The translations under genes and the position numbers were made by a program. A stretch of DNA of 64,000 bases from Nostoc parmelioides FACHB-3921 (GTDB lineage Bacteria; Cyanobacteriota; Cyanobacteriia; Cyanobacteriales; Nostocaceae), in NCBI RefSeq assembly GCF_014696625.1, contig NZ_JACJQL010000010.1:1-64000 (forward strand), given 5' to 3'. Position 1 is the stretch's first letter; the number at the start of each line of letters is the position of its first letter. Shown piece after piece: positions 26,589 through 35,394 of this stretch. Under the pieces are notes generated by a model. The model was given only the letters and a program-made list of their open reading frames with translations. It was not told the origin of the DNA and ran no database searches.

Positions 26589-28949
26589 TTGAGTGACTCT
26601 GACAAGGGGGAACCGCGCTTGCCACCTAGTAATCGTTACGAGCAAGAGGAAACCACAAACGAAAACTTACCGCCAACGCAGGTGGTAAGACAAAGAAAAC
26701 TATTCAACCAGATCAGTGGTATAACATCTGGGATTGTTACTAGGTTTACAAGCCGTGAACACCCATTTTATCGCCGTGTATGGTTTTGGGCGGGCTTAAG
26801 CGTAGGTGGTAGCATCATTGCCTTCAACTACTTATTAGGGGAAATCGATAAAACCTTACCTGATAAAGCGGAATTGCAAGCTGTCGTCCGTGAGCAAACA
26901 ATTACGATCAAGGCTGTTGATGGCACTATCTTACAACAGCAAGGCGAAGCAACCAGAGAAAAAATCAATCTGGAGCAGATGCCTGAGATCCTCAAAAATG
27001 CTTTTATTGCCTCCGAAGACAGCAGATTCAGTCAGCATCAAGGTATTGACCCCCAAGGAATTGTCAGAGCAGCCGTAAATAATTTGCGATCGCAAAATGT
27101 GGTAGAAGGTGGTAGCACCATCACCCAACAGTTATCACGGATTCTTTTTCTCAAACAAGAGCGTACAGTTTGGCGCAAACTCAAGGAATTACGCCTTGCC
27201 CACAAGCTAGAACAAGAATTAACCAAAGACCAGATTTTAGAGCGTTATTTGAATTTGGTATATTTAGGTGCTGGGGCTTATGGTGTAGCAGATGCAGCCT
27301 GGGTATACTTCAGTAAACCAGTAGACCAACTTACTCTCCCGGAAGCGGCAACAATCGCGGGAATGCCCCCTGCACCGAGCTTATTTTCACCAGACAAAAA
27401 CCCGGAAGCAGCCAAACAACGGCGAAACTTGGTATTGCAACGGATGGAAAAAGAGGGCTTTATTACACCAGCCCAAAAGCAAGAAGCTACCCAAGCAGAA
27501 ATTACCCTCAAACCTAGTTTACCCAAGCGGTTACAAGTAGAATCCCCCTACTTCACCAGCTATATTCAGCAAGAATTGCCCAAGTACGTTTCCCCCCAAG
27601 TGTTAGCAAATGGGGGTCTAACAGTGGAAACCAGCTTAAACCCAACTTGGCAGCAAGCCGCAGAAGCAGCTGTTACCAAAACTTTACGCAATCAAGGACG
27701 ATGGCAAAACTTCAAACAAGCCGCTTTAGTCGCCATTGACCCCCGTAATGGAGAAATCAAGGCAATGGTTGGCGGTCAAGACTTTGGTAAAAACCAATTT
27801 AACCGCGTGACCCAAGCACAACGCCAGCCAGGTTCCACTTTTAAGGGTTTTGTTTATGCTACCGCGATCGCTACTGGCAAAAACCCCAATGATACTTATG
27901 TAGATGCCCCCTTTGTAGTCGATGGCTACGAACCGAAAAACTATGGGGAAACCTTCCGAGGCACAATGAATATGCGCGATGCCCTCACCCGTTCGGTGAA
28001 TGTGGTAGCGTTGAAAGTCATGCTAGATGTCGGATTTGAGCCAACAATTCAACTAGCCAAGAACATGGGGATTAAATCAAAACTCAATCCTCATTATTCT
28101 CTAGCCCTTGGTTCCAATGAAGTCAATCTCTTAGAGTTAACCAGCGCTTACGGCAGTTTTGCCACCCAAGGTTTACACTCAGAACCTCATGGCATCCGTC
28201 GTGTCCTCAACCGCAAAGGCGAGGTCATCTGGTCAGCAAACTTTGACTCGAAGCGAGTGCTTGATCCTACTAGTGCCGCTATTATGACCTGGATGTTACG
28301 TAACGTGGTCGAAGCAGGCACCGGTGCAGCCGCCCAACTGCCTAATAGACCAGTTGCTGGTAAGACAGGTACATCCGATGAAGCCCGTGATTTATGGTTT
28401 ATTGGCTATATTCCCCAAGTAGTTACAGGGGTTTGGTTGGGTAACGATAATAATCGTCCTACTTATGGTAGTAGTGGCAGTGCTGCTTACACTTGGCATG
28501 AATTTATGGAAAAAGCTGTAGAGGGAATGCCAATAGAAAAATTTCCCGAAAGACCAAAACTGGCAGGTCGCAAAGGCAGCATTAAAGCAAAACCCATCAA
28601 AGCCAAACAAATCCTCAATCGTTCTCTTACACCTAATGAAGAATCACTTCAAGAGCCTGGTTCATCAACCAGACGCAGAAGACGTTCCCAACGATTAGAA
28701 GAAGCCACTCCCACTGATTCACCTAGAAGACGTAGACGGTATCGTAGCCAAGAATCTGTTTCCGGTGGTAGTGAAGAATCACCCCGCAGAAGACGGCGCA
28801 GACAAGTCGTACAGTCAGATACTTCAGAATCACCCCGTAGGTCTCGACGGTCTTCATCCACAGTAGGGAATAGTTCTGGCTCGGCAAGTTCTGCACCAAC
28901 ACCTTCCTGGCGGGAAAGACTTAGACCTAATTCATCCTCTTCTAACTAA
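26589..28949 (+). CDS. class A penicillin-binding protein (PBP1A type)
   Basis: A 786-residue bifunctional peptidoglycan polymerase at the plasma membrane. An N-terminal anchor lies around residues 62-80. The GT51 glycosyltransferase (about 110-290) has AFIASEDSRFSQHQGID with the catalytic Glu, GGSTITQQLSR, and LERYLNLVYLGAGAYGV. The transpeptidase (about 350-650) has the nucleophile motif QPGSTFK, SVN, and KTGTSDE. The tail (670-786) is extremely Arg/Ser-rich with repeats of ESPRRRRR type and would be disordered. The start is TTG 26589; no ATG occurs before the anchor. Cyanobacteria have several paralogues and this one's exact role is not deducible. Confidence 0.94.
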   Translation: MSDSDKGEPRLPPSNRYEQEETTNENLPPTQVVRQRKLFNQISGITSGIVTRFTSREHPFYRRVWFWAGLSVGGSIIAFNYLLGEIDKTLPDKAELQAVVREQTITIKAVDGTILQQQGEATREKINLEQMPEILKNAFIASEDSRFSQHQGIDPQGIVRAAVNNLRSQNVVEGGSTITQQLSRILFLKQERTVWRKLKELRLAHKLEQELTKDQILERYLNLVYLGAGAYGVADAAWVYFSKPVDQLTLPEAATIAGMPPAPSLFSPDKNPEAAKQRRNLVLQRMEKEGFITPAQKQEATQAEITLKPSLPKRLQVESPYFTSYIQQELPKYVSPQVLANGGLTVETSLNPTWQQAAEAAVTKTLRNQGRWQNFKQAALVAIDPRNGEIKAMVGGQDFGKNQFNRVTQAQRQPGSTFKGFVYATAIATGKNPNDTYVDAPFVVDGYEPKNYGETFRGTMNMRDALTRSVNVVALKVMLDVGFEPTIQLAKNMGIKSKLNPHYSLALGSNEVNLLELTSAYGSFATQGLHSEPHGIRRVLNRKGEVIWSANFDSKRVLDPTSAAIMTWMLRNVVEAGTGAAAQLPNRPVAGKTGTSDEARDLWFIGYIPQVVTGVWLGNDNNRPTYGSSGSAAYTWHEFMEKAVEGMPIEKFPERPKLAGRKGSIKAKPIKAKQILNRSLTPNEESLQEPGSSTRRRRRSQRLEEATPTDSPRRRRRYRSQESVSGGSEESPRRRRRRQVVQSDTSESPRRSRRSSSTVGNSSGSASSAPTPSWRERLRPNSSSSN

Positions 28950-28966
28950 CTTAGGTTGTGAGCTAG

Positions 28967-29052
28967 TAGGCTAATACGCGCCCAAATTTCATAACTACTA
29001 GTAAGGGCTGTTAACTGTCAACAGTCAACAGTCAACAAACCTTATGACATAA
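28967..29052 (+). repeat. MITE-like repeat family 2, copy with divergent 3' end
   Basis: TAGGCTAATACGCGCCC, then AAATTTCATAACTACTAGTAA and heptamers, match the left two-thirds of 17272-17391. The right end departs from the family. It lies just upstream of the helicase gene. Confidence 0.65.
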
Positions 29053-29094
29053 TTCCTTTTCTTGAGAGAGGTTTTCACATTCCCCAATTTCCCA

Positions 29095-30648
29095 ATGGCT
29101 CGTACTCCCACCTTAACCTACGATCGCGGTACACTCATTCTGCATCCACCACCACGGGGCAAAGCCTGGATGGATTATGCTACGTGGGACGATAGGGTAG
29201 AAAAATTTCGGATTCCGGCGATGAGATACCGCGCTGTGGTGGAAGCACTACAAGCGGAAGATGTGTTTTTCATCGATGAAGCCAAGCAATTTTACCCCAT
29301 AGATTTGGTTCCTAGTTTAGAAATGGAACCCTATCCCCATCAAAGTGAGGCTCTAGCAGCTTGGAAACTGGCGGGAAGACAGGGGGTCGTGGTACTACCA
29401 ACGGCGGCGGGAAAGACTTATCTGGCGCAGTTGGCGATGCAGTCCACACCACGGACAACCTTAGTTGTTGTACCAACTTTAGATTTGATGCACCAATGGT
29501 ATGCTCATTTGGTGGCAGCGTTTCCCGATGCTGAGGTGGGTTTACTAGGGGGTGGTTCACGGGACAAATCACCGATTTTGGTTGCAACTTACGATAGTGC
29601 AGCCATTCACGCCGAAGCCTTGGGGAATCAGTATGCTTTGATTGTGTTTGATGAGTGCCATCATTTACCTACAGATTTTAGCAAGGTGATTGCCGAATAT
29701 GCGATCGCTCCCTACCGTCTGGGACTATCAGCCACCCCAGAACGCACCGATGGTAAACACGCCGATTTAAATATTCTCATTGGACAGGAAGTATACCGCA
29801 AACGTGCTGAGGATTTGGCGGGGAAGGCGTTGGCTGAACACGAAATTGTGCAGATTAAGGTGAAGTTATCCCAGCAGGAACGGGAAAGATATAACAATTT
29901 AATTCAAATTCGCAACGATTTCTTACGCCAATCCAAGGTTTCTTTGGGTAGTATACAAGGCTGGCAGATGTTTGTGCAGATGAGTGCGCGATCGCAATCT
30001 GGACGTAGAGCTATGTTAGCCCACCGAGAAGCTAAAGAAATCGCCTTGGGAACTGATAGCAAGTTGAGAATTTTAGCCAATTTACTCACCAAGCATTATC
30101 CAGAACGGGTGTTAATTTTCACGGCTGATAATGCTACCGTTTATAAAATATCTCAAGATTTACTTATTCCCGCCATCACTCATCAAACACCAGTCAAAGA
30201 ACGCCACGAAATTTTAACTAGATTTCGAGAAGGTGAATATAATACTTTAGTTGCTTCCCATGTGTTGAATGAAGGTGTTGATGTACCGGCTGCTTCTATC
30301 GCCATTATTTTATCTGGGACAGGTTCAACTAGAGAATATATTCAACGTTTAGGTAGGATTTTACGTAAGGGAAATATTCAAAATAAACAGGCGATTTTAT
30401 ATGAAGTGATAGCGGAAGATACCAGCGAGGAAAATACTTCTGCACGGCGACGCGGGGAAGAAAGACAAGGGAATTTGCAGGTCATTTATGGTAGTGGGAA
30501 GGGATCAACTGCTAAAGCTGCCGAGCAAATAGAAATTAATTATGTAGTCGATAATTCATCAGCTAATAACCAGGGAAATGCTACCAACGGAACTTCTAAG
30601 TCATCGCCTAAACGGCGAAGAAATAATACCAAAAAGACTGAAGATTGA
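29095..30648 (+). CDS. XPB-type superfamily 2 DNA helicase
   Basis: About 517 residues from ATG 29095; the TTG at 29062 would add 11 residues drawn from repeat-adjacent sequence. Motifs: VLPTAAGKTYLAQLA (Walker A), VVPTLDLMHQW, IVFDECHHLP (DECH box), LGLSATPERTDG, then in the second RecA domain VLIFTADN, SHVLNEGVDVPAASIAIIL and EYIQRLGRILRKG. The N-terminal damage-recognition-like part (12-85) and the order fit bacterial and archaeal XPB. The last 71 bp overlap the start of a Bax1/DUF790 nuclease gene, its known archaeal partner. The C-terminal 60 residues are Asn/Ser/Lys-rich. Role: repair of bulky DNA lesions, by inference. Confidence 0.93.
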   Translation: MARTPTLTYDRGTLILHPPPRGKAWMDYATWDDRVEKFRIPAMRYRAVVEALQAEDVFFIDEAKQFYPIDLVPSLEMEPYPHQSEALAAWKLAGRQGVVVLPTAAGKTYLAQLAMQSTPRTTLVVVPTLDLMHQWYAHLVAAFPDAEVGLLGGGSRDKSPILVATYDSAAIHAEALGNQYALIVFDECHHLPTDFSKVIAEYAIAPYRLGLSATPERTDGKHADLNILIGQEVYRKRAEDLAGKALAEHEIVQIKVKLSQQERERYNNLIQIRNDFLRQSKVSLGSIQGWQMFVQMSARSQSGRRAMLAHREAKEIALGTDSKLRILANLLTKHYPERVLIFTADNATVYKISQDLLIPAITHQTPVKERHEILTRFREGEYNTLVASHVLNEGVDVPAASIAIILSGTGSTREYIQRLGRILRKGNIQNKQAILYEVIAEDTSEENTSARRRGEERQGNLQVIYGSGKGSTAKAAEQIEINYVVDNSSANNQGNATNGTSKSSPKRRRNNTKKTED

Positions 30649-31792
30649 TCAGAAAACTATTGATTTAACCAATGAATTAATCAGTTGTTTTCAAGCAGCA
30701 CAAGGTAAGACTCAAGGCTTTTTAGAAAGTCAACTTTTGGATTTAGAAGGAGACGCTACAGATTATCGGGTAAAAAGAGGTTTAGCTTACATTATCAAAA
30801 GCAATTTCTGCACCTTTGAAGTAGTGAGTCCTTTAGAACCACCAATGTTAAGAGAAAGAGTGTTTTCTCTGGCTGCGAAATCCGCACCTAGTCGGGAATC
30901 AACACAACTAACATTGAGCAAAATTGCTGATGAATTAACTCAAGAATTAGAACGGGAAGTTTTACTAGAACAAGTCCGTGATGGACTTTATGCTGATTTG
31001 TCTGAAAATAAGATTCTGACAAACTTTGATATCCCCACACCAGTAGATATATTAAATCGCTATAACTTGTCCCAGGTGCAGGGAATATTTTATAAAGCGA
31101 GTAAGTTAATTTTAAATGCTCATCGCAATGTTCCAGGGGAATATAAACTGTTATTCCGCTATCTGAAGCTATTTCAACTCATGGCTTACATTGAAGGCGA
31201 TGCTGACCACGGGTTTACAATTACCGTTGACGGCCCGACCAGCTTATTTAATTCTAGTACACGCTATGGGTTAGCGATCGCCAAACTCATCCCCGCCTTA
31301 CTTCATGTCACCAAATGGAGTCTAGCAGCCACATTACAAACCCGTGATGTCTACACAGATACATGGAAAACAGGCAGATTTACCCTTAATTCCGAATGCG
31401 GTTTAGTCTCTCATTACTCCAAAGGTAAACCCTACGATAGTATGTTAGAAGCATCCTTTGCAGATAAATGGGATGCCTTAAAAACAGCATGGGTATTAGA
31501 AAGAGAAGTAGATTTAATTCCCATTCCTGGGAGTGTGATGATTCCCGATTTTCGCTTAGTTCATCCTGATGGTAGAGAATTTTTATTAGAAATAGTTGGT
31601 TATTGGCGACCAGAATATTTACAAAAGAAGTTTTCCCAAGTGCGGCGTTCTGGTTGTGATAATTTAATCTTGGCTATTTCGGAAAGATTGAATTTGGAAA
31701 AAGCCGGAGTTAAGTTAGATAATGTGCCGGCAAAAATCATTTGGTTTAAAGATAAATTATTACCAAAATCTGTTTTAGCTGTGTTGGATTAA
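30578..31792 (+). CDS. Bax1-like nuclease (DUF790)
   Basis: A 404-residue protein. The start ATG 30578 gives MLPTELLSHRLNGEEIIPKR, the characteristic N-terminus of this family, so the 71-bp overlap with the helicase gene in another frame is real. The C-terminal domain has a PD-(D/E)XK-type site: LEREVDLIPIPG, then MIPDFRLVHPDGREFLLEIV and YLQKKF (about residues 305-350). In archaea Bax1 binds XPB and cuts DNA at bubbles, making a minimal excision-repair machine. The same gene order here implies the same partnership. All expected acidic residues seem present. Confidence 0.9.
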   Translation: MLPTELLSHRLNGEEIIPKRLKIDQKTIDLTNELISCFQAAQGKTQGFLESQLLDLEGDATDYRVKRGLAYIIKSNFCTFEVVSPLEPPMLRERVFSLAAKSAPSRESTQLTLSKIADELTQELEREVLLEQVRDGLYADLSENKILTNFDIPTPVDILNRYNLSQVQGIFYKASKLILNAHRNVPGEYKLLFRYLKLFQLMAYIEGDADHGFTITVDGPTSLFNSSTRYGLAIAKLIPALLHVTKWSLAATLQTRDVYTDTWKTGRFTLNSECGLVSHYSKGKPYDSMLEASFADKWDALKTAWVLEREVDLIPIPGSVMIPDFRLVHPDGREFLLEIVGYWRPEYLQKKFSQVRRSGCDNLILAISERLNLEKAGVKLDNVPAKIIWFKDKLLPKSVLAVLD

Positions 31793-31801
31793 ACTATCAA
31801 G

Positions 31802-31907
31802 TAAGCTATTCTGCTTTTAAGTTGCACAATCCATTGTGAGGACAGTTGACAGTTGACAGTTAACAGCGATTATTAGTAGTTATGCAATTTAGACGCGCAT
31901 CAGCTTA
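31802..31907 (-). repeat. MITE-like repeat family 2, inverted copy
   Basis: Its reverse complement starts TAAGCTGATGCGCG, has AAATTGCATAACTACTAATAA, and ends GTGCAACTTAAAAGCAGAAT then AGCTTA, as in the copy at 17272-17391. It begins 10 bp after the nuclease stop codon. Confidence 0.8.
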
Positions 31908-31933
31908 GTCTGTATTTTGCCGCAGAGTTGGTA

Positions 31934-34129
31934 TTACTTAAGATAAATTAATAGATTCAACCCTGGGATGGTGCGGGATAGTGTCCACAGAACTAGTGTG
32001 ATGTAGAGTACGCCTAAACTCCATTGATACCAAGCCAGGGTAGCGATAATTCCCGGTAAATGTTCGTCTCTGAGGCGAATATCGTTAAATCCCAACCTGA
32101 CTAAATTATTGAGGCTAAAGTCATAGTAATTGAGCCAGTTCCAATGGCGATCGCTTAATAATGGCATATATCTTTCCCGAAAGGTGGGATTTCTGGGAAT
32201 GACTGGTAAACGTCCAATCAGTAACCGCAGTTGTCTAAAGGTTCCGTCTTCTGTGAAGTAAGAAACATTGATTAAATCGTGATAACGACCTTGTTGATAA
32301 AGGCGCATCAATAAAGTTACAGGTACGGGAACGATAATAATCAAAATACAGCCGAGTGTGAGCAAAGGCTGTTCCGCATTCTGAAAAATAGCTAATAAAC
32401 TAAAAAACTCTAAACAACTAAAACTAATCAGAACAGAAACGGTTTCGTAGTAGGTGGGAATAATTGGTACAGGACGCAGACGACGGGCGCGATCTACCAA
32501 CCAAAAAACTAACCCAAAATAAGCGATCGCTACTCCCCCCACCCCGAACACTAACCAAAAGTTTGTACCGTAGCCACTCAACAACAGCAATACACTCAAA
32601 GCTAACCACAGCCAAGCTTCCAGCAACCAGCCTCCCAAGGAGAGAGGTTCAGCAACTACCAGGCGATCGCTCAGTTTATTGTATATTTCTAAATCAATGT
32701 CTGCTAAACTCAATAACTCACTACTATTGCGAAATGCTTTGATTTGCCGACGTTGGTCAATGACATTTGCTTGTGTAGGAGAAAAACCCAACTTAACTAA
32801 ATTTACTACAGAAGCACTATTAATATTCGTGCCGATTAAACGTTTACTTAACTCTTTGAGGCGTAATTGTTGTTTGGTATATTCTAATTGATTTGCATCA
32901 GCAACTTGCTGTTGTTGCCGGAAATTCTGCCCCAAATTTCGCAAGACATTTTGATTACCTTGTAATGTAGGGATATCAAACATTTGTCCAATCTGCCCAG
33001 GATTACCTAAAATTTTGGCTTGATTAGAATTAAAAGTTAATCCAGGCACATTTAAAAATGATGATGATGAGAATATGGCATCACTAAAATCTGCTTGATT
33101 GAGAATACTTGCACCACGTAAATCTACAGGTTGATTAAATAATGCTTCTCGAAAAATGACTGCTTGCTCAAAGGTTGTTTCTACTAAAGATAGTGACTGA
33201 TTAAAATTAGCTCTGGTAAATTGTGCTTGATTGGCAAATCTCACCCCAGAGAAATCGGCATTATCTTGCCACTGGACACCACTAAATTTAGCCAATTGCT
33301 TAAACTGGGCTTCATTGAAATTAACCACACTTTCAAAAGTGATTCTTTGAAAATTAGCCGTCTCCTGAAATTGGGTCTGTTTGAAATTAGCTTTATCAAA
33401 GAAAACACTGTCTTGAAAATCGCTGACTTGTCTAAAACTGGCATTATTAAAGTTTACCCCACGGCTAAATCTACTTTCATGCCAGTGAGTTGGCTGGAGA
33501 AAGGTAGCATTTTTAGCATTGACAGATTGCAGAAAAAACGTGTTAACAAAGGTTACTTCTCCGTTAAATCGGGTTTGTTCCAGAGTTAAAGCACCGCGAA
33601 AAACAGTCACATCACTTGATACTGTTGACTGAGTTCCTAGCAGCGATTGGCAATCTTTAGAATTAGGTAAACTTACAGCCAAGGATTGTAAACAAACCAG
33701 GCGCAAGCGTTCTAATTGTTCTTGTTCAGTTTTGGTAAAAATGGGAGCGATCGCCTGAGCATATAAAGGTGTTCTTAAACCCAAATCACTACCCACAAAA
33801 TCCCCTTGAATCAAAGAATGACTCAGGTCTAAACCCAAAGGCTTCGCACCAGTTTTTTGCAGTTCCTTACGCAACAATTGATAAAATCCATCTCGAAAAA
33901 TAGAGTTTTCTGGACGCAAATCAATTACCAGTTGCCGCAAATCTACAGTTAAATTCCCTTCCCGTAGAGTTGGTGTTCGTAATCGCTCTTGTAGCAGTTC
34001 TAAGGTTAATGGAGTGCGTTCTGGTTGTGCTGGTGCAGCCCAAACTGGCGAAGGGAGCAGTAATACTAACAACGCACACAAACTTATAAAAAATTTAGCT
34101 TTCCGCCAGCAAGTCAACAACGTATGCAA
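31934..34129 (-). CDS. pentapeptide-repeat membrane protein with helix-hairpin-helix segment
   Basis: A 731-residue envelope protein. Residues 10-32 are a signal peptide or anchor ending VWAAPA. Pentapeptide-like repeats of the A(N/D)F type run from about 175 to 355 (FNNASF, KANFKQTQF, ADFSGVRF). Residues 434-491 (INSASVVNLVKLGFSPTQAN, SLADIDLEIYNKLSDRL) look like a ComEA-type helix-hairpin-helix pair. The C-terminal part has hydrophobic helices at about 498-550, 565-615 and 700-730. The start TTG 34129 is the best available, because it gives an intact leader; no ATG precedes the signal. It lies 12 bp below an oxidoreductase gene on the same strand. Function unknown. Confidence 0.8.
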   Translation of the reverse strand: MHTLLTCWRKAKFFISLCALLVLLLPSPVWAAPAQPERTPLTLELLQERLRTPTLREGNLTVDLRQLVIDLRPENSIFRDGFYQLLRKELQKTGAKPLGLDLSHSLIQGDFVGSDLGLRTPLYAQAIAPIFTKTEQEQLERLRLVCLQSLAVSLPNSKDCQSLLGTQSTVSSDVTVFRGALTLEQTRFNGEVTFVNTFFLQSVNAKNATFLQPTHWHESRFSRGVNFNNASFRQVSDFQDSVFFDKANFKQTQFQETANFQRITFESVVNFNEAQFKQLAKFSGVQWQDNADFSGVRFANQAQFTRANFNQSLSLVETTFEQAVIFREALFNQPVDLRGASILNQADFSDAIFSSSSFLNVPGLTFNSNQAKILGNPGQIGQMFDIPTLQGNQNVLRNLGQNFRQQQQVADANQLEYTKQQLRLKELSKRLIGTNINSASVVNLVKLGFSPTQANVIDQRRQIKAFRNSSELLSLADIDLEIYNKLSDRLVVAEPLSLGGWLLEAWLWLALSVLLLLSGYGTNFWLVFGVGGVAIAYFGLVFWLVDRARRLRPVPIIPTYYETVSVLISFSCLEFFSLLAIFQNAEQPLLTLGCILIIIVPVPVTLLMRLYQQGRYHDLINVSYFTEDGTFRQLRLLIGRLPVIPRNPTFRERYMPLLSDRHWNWLNYYDFSLNNLVRLGFNDIRLRDEHLPGIIATLAWYQWSLGVLYITLVLWTLSRTIPGLNLLIYLK

Positions 34130-34141
34130 TAGGATTCTCTA

Positions 34142-35149
34142 TCATTCATCGCTAATCAGCAGAACAATTTTACCCGCAATACTGCCAGATTCAAGTAACT
34201 GATGAGCTTTAGCTGCATCTTGCAAAGGAAACTGATGACTAACGTGAATTTTTAACTTACCTTGATCAATCCAATCAGCACATTCTGTCAAAATTTTCGC
34301 CTGGTGTTGCTGCGCCTCCACTAAATTTAAAAACATCGGTGTCAGCATTAATTCCAAGCCAATGCGTAAATTGCGGTTTCTGGCAACTTTCCAAACTGTA
34401 TTTGCATCTGGTTCCAAAATTGTCACAATATCGCCGTAGATACGCACTGCGGGAAAGGTTTTGTGAAAAGTTTCGCCGCCAACAGTATCAAAAGCTAAAT
34501 CTACACCTTCGCCGTTTGTCCACTCTAAAGCAGCTTGGGCAAAATCCGTATTTTTATAGAAAATCACATGATCTGCACCCAGTTGTTTCACAAAATTCGC
34601 CTTATCTTCCGAACCAACCGTAGTGGCGACAATTGCACCTTTCAGTTTTGCTAATTGAATCGCTACATGACCAACACCACCCGCACCCGCATGAATTAAA
34701 ACTCTCTCTTTTGGTTCTAATCTTCCTCGTTCATATAAAGCCTCCCAAGCGGTGATAAGTACCAAAGGTGCGGCGGCGGCTTCAGCAAAGGTCAGAGAAG
34801 CTGGCTTATGGGCAGCAAAACGCTCATCAATAACAGTATATTCAGCGTAATTGCCTTGATGTCCCCCTAAACCACCATTGCAAAAATACACTGCATCCCC
34901 CACACGAAAACCTTGGACACCAGCACCCACAGCTTCTACAATACCCGCACCATCACATCCTAAAATGGCAGGCATTTGCTCAGGGTAAAAAGTTCCACGC
35001 TTGCGTAGTTTAGTATCAATGGGGTTAATACCAGCCGCTACCAAACGAACTAAAAGTTCTGTACTACCCACAGGAACGCCAGGATTGGGTACTTCCTGCA
35101 ATTGCAGTACTTCAGGATTCCCCGGTGCGGTCATCAGAACAGCTTTCAC
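34142..35149 (-). CDS. zinc-independent quinone oxidoreductase, MDR superfamily
   Basis: A 335-residue NADPH-dependent reductase of the quinone-reductase branch. MKAVLMTAPGNPEVLQLQEV is the typical N-terminus; GCDGAGIVEAVGAGV follows. VLIHAGAGGVGHVAIQLAKL is the Rossmann loop. The ligand Cys residues of zinc alcohol dehydrogenases are absent. ATTVGSEDKANFVKQLGADH and AFDTVGGETF are family blocks, and the C-terminus AHQLLESGSIAGKIVL is standard. Substrates are probably quinones or alpha,beta-unsaturated carbonyls. It is likely co-transcribed with the following pentapeptide-repeat gene (12-bp gap), though no functional link is obvious. Confidence 0.92.
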   Translation of the reverse strand: MKAVLMTAPGNPEVLQLQEVPNPGVPVGSTELLVRLVAAGINPIDTKLRKRGTFYPEQMPAILGCDGAGIVEAVGAGVQGFRVGDAVYFCNGGLGGHQGNYAEYTVIDERFAAHKPASLTFAEAAAAPLVLITAWEALYERGRLEPKERVLIHAGAGGVGHVAIQLAKLKGAIVATTVGSEDKANFVKQLGADHVIFYKNTDFAQAALEWTNGEGVDLAFDTVGGETFHKTFPAVRIYGDIVTILEPDANTVWKVARNRNLRIGLELMLTPMFLNLVEAQQHQAKILTECADWIDQGKLKIHVSHQFPLQDAAKAHQLLESGSIAGKIVLLISDE

Positions 35150-35226
35150 AATTGTTTCCTCCAGACTGAAGTTAGATGCACACTTATTATAGGCAGGAGG
35201 CTTGACAGGTGAAGGTTTTTTAAAAT

Positions 35227-35324
35227 TATAGCGGTTGACTGTTGACTGTTGACAGACTTGAAAGCTTTGTTTTGTAAGGGTTTTATCTTAGCTTGATGTC
35301 CTAATCTATTTGGCTGCGGCTATA
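35227..35324 (+). repeat. MITE-like repeat family 1, full copy
   Basis: Starts TATAGC, ends GCTATA, with heptamers, GACAGACTTGAAAGC, GGGTTTTATCTTAGC and TTGATGTCCTAATCTAT inside. Lies between the MDR gene and the porin. Confidence 0.75.
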
Positions 35325-35394
35325 AGAGCAGTTCAAAGACTTTAGGACTTATGCACCCAGATTTTCTGTTGAGACCGGACGAAAAAACCAAAAA

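Noticed and set aside
32464..32742. 92-codon plus-strand frame and other frames opposite the pentapeptide gene
   Set aside because: Antisense to a clear membrane-protein gene with intact repeats.
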